Shown here: positions 62,319 to 64,000 of the stretch, in pieces
How positions within the stretch are numbered: the first letter of the stretch is position 1
Layout of the letters: every line of letters starts with the position of its first letter
NCBI RefSeq assembly: GCF_022984075.1
Contig: NZ_JALAAD010000001.1
Location: forward strand, 248,001-312,000
Direction of reading: 5' to 3'
Length of the DNA stretch: 64,000 nt
Source: Synechococcus sp. C9
GTDB taxonomy: Bacteria > Cyanobacteriota > Cyanobacteriia > Gloeomargaritales > Gloeomargaritaceae
The notes under the pieces: generated by a model
Database searches by the model: none
Seen by the model: the letters and a program-made list of their open reading frames with translations, nothing else
Told to the model about the DNA's origin: nothing
Translations under genes and position numbers: made by a program

Positions 62319-64000
62319 GTCGCAGACCTTCTCAGAAGGTAAAGGCGTTGAAACCAGCTCCCAGTCAACCTTCCCTTCAGTGCCACGGTACTGTCGCAGA
62401 CCTTCTCAGAAGGTAAAGGCGTTGAAACCAATTGCACAACTGTCTGGGGGCCGCCTACGTTGAGAAGTCGCAGACCTTCTCAGAAGGTAAAGGCGTTGAA
62501 ACCCGCCTGTCCAAGGTCGGGTACGCCTCTCTTGAAGAGGCGACCGCTGCGGCCATGTCGCAGACCTTCTCAGAAGGTAAAGGCGTTGAAACTGCCCTGG
62601 TAACGCTGAGGTTTATGTCAATGTTCAGTCGCAGACCTTCTCAGAAGGTAAAGGCGTTGAAACTTCAGGGGCCATACGACCCCCACGAAACAGCCCTCAA
62701 GTCGCAGACCTTCTCAGAAGGTAAAGGCGTTGAAACATGCTCAAACATGAGCACATAACGCCCGTCGTCGAGTCGCAGACCTTCTCAGAAGGTAAAGGCG
62801 TTGAAACTCCGGCCGGGGTGTCCAGGCTTCAGGGCTTTAATTTCAGCCCGTCGCAGACCTTCTCAGAAGGTAAAGGCGTTGAAACTTGAGCTTCGGAGGC
62901 AGCTTTGGGTTGGAGAAGCAACTACGTCGCAGACCTTCTCAGAAGGTAAAGGCGTTGAAACCGTACCTTCATAAGTACGCGCACCCACGGGTCGCCAGTC
63001 GCAGACCTTCTCAGAAGGTAAAGGCGTTGAAACCCCAAGGGCACCGGGCGCCACCCGGCGGAAATATACAGTCGCAGACCTTCTCAGAAGGTAAAGGTGT
63101 TGAAACAGCAGTAGAGGATGATCGTCCAGCCCCCACCCTGGATCAGGGTCGCAGACCTTCTCAGAAGGTAAAGGTGTTGAAACAGGGACGGGGCGATCGC
63201 CACAGGCGCTTCCCAGACGGTCGCAGACCTTCTCAGAAGGTAAAGGTGTTGAAACTTGAAGGCAGCCCCAGCCTTCATTTCCAAGTCCTCCTTGTGTCGC
63301 AGACCTTCTCAGAAGGTAAAGGTGTTGAAACTTCCTCCGGCTTTCGGTGGTCGGGTAGCACCGGTATGTCGCAGACCTTCTCAGAAGGTAAAGGTGTTGA
63401 AACTAACGCCAAGAGCGTTCGTACTCCCGGCGGTCACGCGTCGCAGACCTTCTCAGAAGGTAAAGGTGTTGAAACTGGTCGTAGTTGTACCCGTGTGCCT
63501 TTGCACAATGTGCGTCGCAGACCTTCCCAGAAGGTAAAGGTGTTGAAACGATTGCAAAAAAATCTCCATGCAAACTTGAGAATACGTCGCAGACCTTCCC
63601 AGAAGGTAAAGGTGTTGAAACTCCGGGACTGGATGCGAGCCGGCCCGCGCATATATAAGTCGCAGACCTTCCCAGAAGGTAAAGGTGTTGAAACCGAGTG
63701 GAATTTATCCTCTACTGCCCGGAGCAGTAGGTCGCAGACCTTCTCAGAAGGTAAAGGTGTTGAAACTTGGTGCCAGAGGGCGACCATCTCTCGTTCCGGG
63801 GGTCGCAGACCTTCTCAGAAGGTAAAGGTGTTGAAACCGAGTGGAATTTATCCTCTACTGCCCGGAGCAGTAGGTCGCAGACCTTCTCAGAAGGTAAAGG
63901 TGTTGAAACTTTGCCCCCCATCACCTTGACCAATTTCTGGTAGATGTCGCAGACCTTCTCAGAAGGTAAAGGTGTTGAAACTGCCTGAATTTCGGCCTCA
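62319..64000 (+). CRISPR. type III-associated CRISPR array, at least 23 repeats, cut by window end
   Basis: There are 23 repeats of 36 nt, beginning GTCGCAGACC and ending GTTGAAAC. The first is at 62319-62354 and the last complete one at 63946-63981. The 22 complete spacers are 35-42 nt, except spacer 3 with 54 nt. Repeats contain the hairpin ACCTTC-TCA-GAAGGT. Variants: repeats 1-10 have GGCGTT; 11-23 have GGTGTT; 17-19 also have loop CCA for TCA. Spacers 19 and 21 are identical. The final 8 nt (GTTGAAAC, the crRNA tag) are the same throughout. Its position just after the cmr genes suggests the same system. Confidence 0.98.
63695..63909 (+). repeat. duplicated spacer pair in the CRISPR array
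   Basis: Spacers at 63695-63730 and 63838-63873 are the same 36-nt sequence, starting 'cgagtggaatttatcctcta' and ending 'cggagcagtag'. One different spacer (63767-63801) lies between. Confidence 0.97.

Noticed and set aside
62886-63929. Long open frames on both strands within the CRISPR array
   Set aside because: Many spacers are 36 nt like the repeat, giving a 72-nt period divisible by 3, so stop-free frames result from repetition. The translations just repeat the repeat-derived peptide.

Overview
The window is chromosomal DNA of a cyanobacterium. Evidence is the density of cyanobacterial gene families: Tic20-like protein, DUF3177, DUF3082 and DUF1997 proteins, MEKHLA protein, SLH-porin, CtaA-type copper ATPase, a C-minus L31 and a trnI-CAU-like tRNA. 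Coding DNA is GC-rich, genes are short-spaced and 3' ends often overlap. A deep-branching unicellular genus such as Gloeomargarita is possible, but this is an impression from protein style and was not tested.

Layout. 1-7130: a SpoIIE-type phosphatase (cut by the left edge), HisZ, a J-domain/TPR protein, a PhzF isomerase, small conserved proteins and a peptidogalycan-type acyltransferase. 7165-8297: an AT-rich PIN-domain toxin-antitoxin pair between two direct repeats. 8447-22138: housekeeping genes (murE, rpsF, uracil-DNA glycosylase, MscS channel, pheA, rnhB, copper ATPase), two tandem paralogous GT-D-like proteins, and two DUF1997 proteins on either side of rnhB. 22139-31390: WD40, TPR, MscL, CsgG-like, Uma2, pentapeptide and PstC genes separated by many copies of a small dispersed repeat. 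31392-43444: a membrane protein and an HTH protein, tRNA-Ser(GCU), Tic20-like protein, an FAD oxidoreductase, hisB-thiL, a metal ABC permease, ubiX, argF, the ribosomal cluster rplM-rpsI-rpmE, a DUF58 protein and gloA. 43750-53751: an amino-acid ABC permease, a porin gene cut by an IS630-family element, thiS-ruvC, glgP, a phosphatase, gap and an alpha/beta hydrolase. 53946-64000: a membrane-anchored protein, a tRNA with CAU anticodon, two uncharacterised genes, then a type III-B-like CRISPR-Cas operon and a CRISPR array that runs off the right edge.

The most interesting system is the CRISPR locus (56271-64000). Its operon encodes a CARF-HEPN protein, a Cmr2/Cas10 with intact DGD and GGDD motifs but no HD motif that I can see, and Cmr3-, Cmr4- and Cmr5-like subunits. 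No cmr1, cmr6, cas6, cas1 or cas2 is present in the window. In the Cmr4-like Cas7 subunit the position of the known RNA-cleaving Asp is Asn. Read together, the complex may bind target RNA and make cyclic oligoadenylate to switch on the CARF-HEPN RNase without cutting the target itself: a signalling-only type III design. This is a hypothesis from motifs.

The 36-nt repeats of the array fall into positional blocks of sequence variants. Two spacers are identical, and one spacer is 54 nt against 35-42 nt for the rest.

Other structure worth noting: at least ten copies of a 90-150 bp element with GGGCAC(C/T)TCTA-type inverted ends; a 164-bp tandem duplication containing it; and an IS630 insertion whose removal restores the porin reading frame exactly.
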